DNA from: Bacteroidota bacterium
GTDB lineage: Bacteria; Bacteroidota; Ignavibacteria; Ignavibacteriales; Ignavibacteriaceae
Length of the DNA stretch: 9,045 nucleotides
Assembly: GCA_022567875.1 (NCBI GenBank)
Contig: JADFGB010000025.1
Coordinates: 1-9,045 of the forward strand
Reading direction: 5' to 3'
Of the stretch, positions 7,434-9,045 are shown one piece after another; positions within the stretch are counted from its first letter, which is position 1; each line of letters begins with the position of its first letter. The notes under the pieces were generated by a model that worked only from the letters and a program-made list of their open reading frames with translations, had not been told where the DNA came from and did not search any database. The translations under genes and the position numbers were made by a program.

Positions 7434-7494
7434 TCCATAAAATATTTGAATGCATATAAAAGAATGGAAGCAATCTAAAAAAAAAAAATGATTA

Positions 7495-7519
7495 ACAAAA
7501 ATTATCTTTGAAAATAATT
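7495..7519 (-). terminator. Weak candidate intrinsic terminator after the first symporter
   Basis: On the minus strand, AATTATTTTCAAAGATAATT (7519-7500) can fold into an all-A/U stem with one G-U pair, followed at once by TTTT. A further T12 run lies about a dozen bases on. The position, 8 nt past the stop of the 479-residue symporter, is right, but a stem without G-C pairs is weak, so read-through into the second symporter is plausible. Confidence 0.3.
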
Positions 7520-7527
7520 TTAAATCT

Positions 7528-8967
7528 TTATTTTTTACGCTGAAATACTATAAATAATTTTCCGAAAATAATGGTGGCAATCACACCTATTAAAGTATAC
7601 CAGGTCCATGCAACCAGTTGAAATGATATAACCATTATCATAGTAATAATTCCAAGTATAAATCCGAACAAAGCACTCCGCTGATTTGCTTTCTTTACAA
7701 ATATTCCAAGAAGGAAAGTACCCAAGAGTCCGCCGTATGTAAATGATGCAATACTTAAAGCTATTTCTACAACTGCCTTTGATGAATCCATAAAGAAAAC
7801 GGCTGATATAATTAGAAGCACTGCCCAAACTACCGTTACCATCCTTGAGATTTTAAGCTTTTTAGTTTCACTTATTTCTTTTTTAGTAAACGGAAAGTAA
7901 AGATCTAAAACTGTTGATGAGGAAAGTGAACTCATAGAAGCGGCAAGTGTAGACATTGCAGCGGCAAACAATCCTGCTATTATAATGCCCGAAACACCAT
8001 GAGGAAGAACATTTATAATAAACATCGGAAATATTTCATCTGATTTTACATTAAGTGTCCCGTAATAAGCATAAAGCATAACTCCGAGTATTAGGAATAC
8101 AGCAAATTGAAAAACAATAATTACTCCACTTCCAATTACTGCTTTTTGTCCGTCTCTTAAATTCTTAGTTGCAAATAATCTTTGAACAATTAGTTGATCT
8201 GTACCGTGAGAAGCCATAGAAAGAAACATTCCACCAAAAATCCCCCCAAACAATGTATATGGCCTACTGAAAAAGTTTTTAAATCCCCCTTCAAAACCAA
8301 AATTTATAATACTGAATTTATCAGTTTTATCAGCAGCTTCAATTACGCTTTGAAATCCATTCGGTAAAAGATTTAGAATAAAGAACCCTGCTATAATTGC
8401 TCCGCCTAAATAGATAAACATCTGAATTACATCAACCCAAATAATCCCTTGCAACCCACCTGTATAAGTATAAATTAAAGAAATAACGGCTATAATAATA
8501 ATAGCTGTGGGATAGGAAATATTAAGCATTAATTTTAAAGGAATAGCGGTTGCAAAAAGTCTTACTCCGTCTGCTGCCAAACGGGTAAATAAAAAAACAA
8601 TGGAAGCAAAAGATCTTGTTTTTGTTCCGAATCTTTCCTCTAAATAAGTATAGGCTGTTTTCAATCCACCTTTATCATAAGCCGGAAGGAATACATAAGC
8701 TACTACAATTCTGCCCAGCAAAAATCCGATTGCAATTTGTAAGAAATTTAGGTTAGTAAGGTATGCAAGTCCCGGTACCGAAATAAAAGTTAAGGTACTT
8801 GTCTCTGCAGCGACAATTGAAAAACAAACAGCCCACCACGGAATTGTTTTTGATCCTGCAAAATAATCATCAGTGGTTTTTTGTTTCCCGCCGGAAATAA
8901 TTCCGAATAAAGCAATGCCTATTAAATAAACACCTATGATTATATAATCAATTGATTCCAGGGACAA
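7528..8967 (-). CDS. Sodium:solute symporter family (SSS/SLC5) transporter
   Basis: Inner-membrane sodium-coupled solute transporter, 479 residues, about 13 hydrophobic segments, the standard SSS length. Family marks are TTDDYFAGSKTIPWWAVCFS (31-50) leading into TM1, the ETSTLTFISVPG stretch (55-66), YTYTGGLQGIIWVDVIQMF (166-184), the TDQLIVQRLFATKN loop (256-269) and AGLFAAAMSTLAASMSSLSS (331-350). In the last stretch Ser339-Thr340 occupy the usual Na2-site positions. The protein ends KLFIVFQRKK without the extra C-terminal helices of the other symporter. The two are clearly divergent and not a recent duplication. The start is TTG, 8 nt after the stop of the upstream partial gene, with AAGG 6 nt upstream. 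The substrate cannot be assigned; the sequence style resembles SGLT-like sugar or organic-acid symporters, but that is not decisive. Confidence 0.92.
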   Translation of the reverse strand: MSLESIDYIIIGVYLIGIALFGIISGGKQKTTDDYFAGSKTIPWWAVCFSIVAAETSTLTFISVPGLAYLTNLNFLQIAIGFLLGRIVVAYVFLPAYDKGGLKTAYTYLEERFGTKTRSFASIVFLFTRLAADGVRLFATAIPLKLMLNISYPTAIIIIAVISLIYTYTGGLQGIIWVDVIQMFIYLGGAIIAGFFILNLLPNGFQSVIEAADKTDKFSIINFGFEGGFKNFFSRPYTLFGGIFGGMFLSMASHGTDQLIVQRLFATKNLRDGQKAVIGSGVIIVFQFAVFLILGVMLYAYYGTLNVKSDEIFPMFIINVLPHGVSGIIIAGLFAAAMSTLAASMSSLSSSTVLDLYFPFTKKEISETKKLKISRMVTVVWAVLLIISAVFFMDSSKAVVEIALSIASFTYGGLLGTFLLGIFVKKANQRSALFGFILGIITMIMVISFQLVAWTWYTLIGVIATIIFGKLFIVFQRKK

Positions 8968-8981
8968 GAAATGCCTTAAGG
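8968..8981 (-). promoter_or_regulatory. Ribosome binding site fixing the TTG start of the 479-residue symporter
   Basis: AAGG (8974-8977) lies 6 nt before the TTG. It sits inside the perfect palindrome CCTTAAGG (8974-8981), which also contains the TAA stop of the upstream gene, so termination and re-initiation are closely linked. Confidence 0.65.
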
Positions 8982-9045
8982 TTTTTTAAGTTCTGCAATT
9001 GCTTCTTCAACGCTATTACAAACCTTTAATACTCTTTCAAGTTGT
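8976..9045 (-). CDS. C-terminal 22 residues of an upstream gene, STAS-like tail
   Basis: A frame enters from the right edge and ends at TAA (8978-8976), reading QLERVLKVCNSVEEAIAELK then KP. The other two minus-strand frames stop within the first few codons from the edge. The distance to the symporter TTG (8 nt) and the Shine-Dalgarno overlapping the stop support a real gene in the same operon. The tail, a short strand followed by 'sxEEAixxL', resembles the end of STAS/anti-anti-sigma-factor domains. Many small alpha/beta domains end similarly, so the family is a guess. Confidence 0.6.
   Translation of the reverse strand, partial: QLERVLKVCNSVEEAIAELKKP

Larger units (their letters stand above)
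7197..7527. other. 331-bp intergenic stretch between the two symporter genes
   Basis: This is the largest non-obvious region in the window. In minus-strand order it holds a weak hairpin plus T-runs (7519-7477), a possible 60-codon ORF (7433-7251) and a perfect 8-bp inverted repeat (7243-7223), then the Shine-Dalgarno of the second symporter. The 12-base A run on the plus strand (7477-7488) is the longest homopolymer I see in the window. I find no tRNA or recognisable riboswitch fold, and no clear promoter boxes. Confidence 0.6.

Noticed and set aside
7477..7488. A12 run as a phase-variation tract
   Set aside because: It lies outside any supported gene; in such AT-rich DNA a long A run between genes is unremarkable.
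7535..7828. 97-codon minus-strand frame inside the 3' end of the first symporter
   Set aside because: It lies fully within the symporter gene in another frame, with Cys/Tyr/Ser-rich shadow composition.
1..9045. CRISPR arrays, tRNA or rRNA genes, transposases, dif site
   Set aside because: I read both strands for direct repeats with spacers, cloverleaf-like segments and inverted terminal repeats and found none convincing.

Overview
The window is a strongly AT-rich, gene-dense stretch in which every gene I can support lies on the minus strand, so transcription runs from high to low coordinates. The gene set (MsbA-type ABC exporter, periplasmic lipoprotein, 7TM-HD c-di-AMP hydrolase, canonical XerD, two sodium:solute symporters) and the low G+C content suggest a Gram-negative bacterium of the Bacteroidota/Chlorobi-Ignavibacteria kind. 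That placement is inference from protein style and composition. No rRNA or other phylogenetic marker is present.

In transcription order: (a) 9045-8976, the last 22 codons of an unidentified protein whose tail resembles a STAS-domain C-terminus; (b) 8967-7528, a 479-residue sodium:solute symporter starting 8 nt after it; (c) 7527-7197, a 331-bp stretch holding a doubtful 60-codon ORF (7433-7251), a weak terminator-like hairpin and a perfect 8-bp inverted repeat; (d) 7196-5466, a second, divergent 576-residue sodium:solute symporter; (e) an 82-bp A/T-only-looking gap; (f) 5383 down to the window start, a tightly packed cluster: pgpH-like 7TM-HD phosphodiesterase, xerD, site-2-protease-family metallopeptidase, a lipoprotein with beta-propeller-like repeats, and the N-terminal third of an ABC exporter that runs off the left edge. 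Within this cluster the junctions are a 4-nt overlap, then gaps of 4, 2 and 12 nt, so the five genes are very probably cotranscribed.

Functionally the left cluster mixes second-messenger turnover (c-di-AMP hydrolysis at the inner membrane), chromosome dimer resolution (XerD) and envelope functions (intramembrane protease, lipoprotein, lipid or drug exporter). The right part is sodium-coupled uptake of unknown solutes. Four of the seven genes with a visible start begin at TTG, each with a Shine-Dalgarno core 6-7 nt upstream, whereas the three ATG starts lack a good one.

I see no tRNA, rRNA, CRISPR array, insertion sequence or clear phage element. I do not see a convincing novel system. The items most worth checking are the start-codon pattern, the small ORF with its flanking dyads, the G7 run in the second symporter, and the lipoprotein of unknown function.
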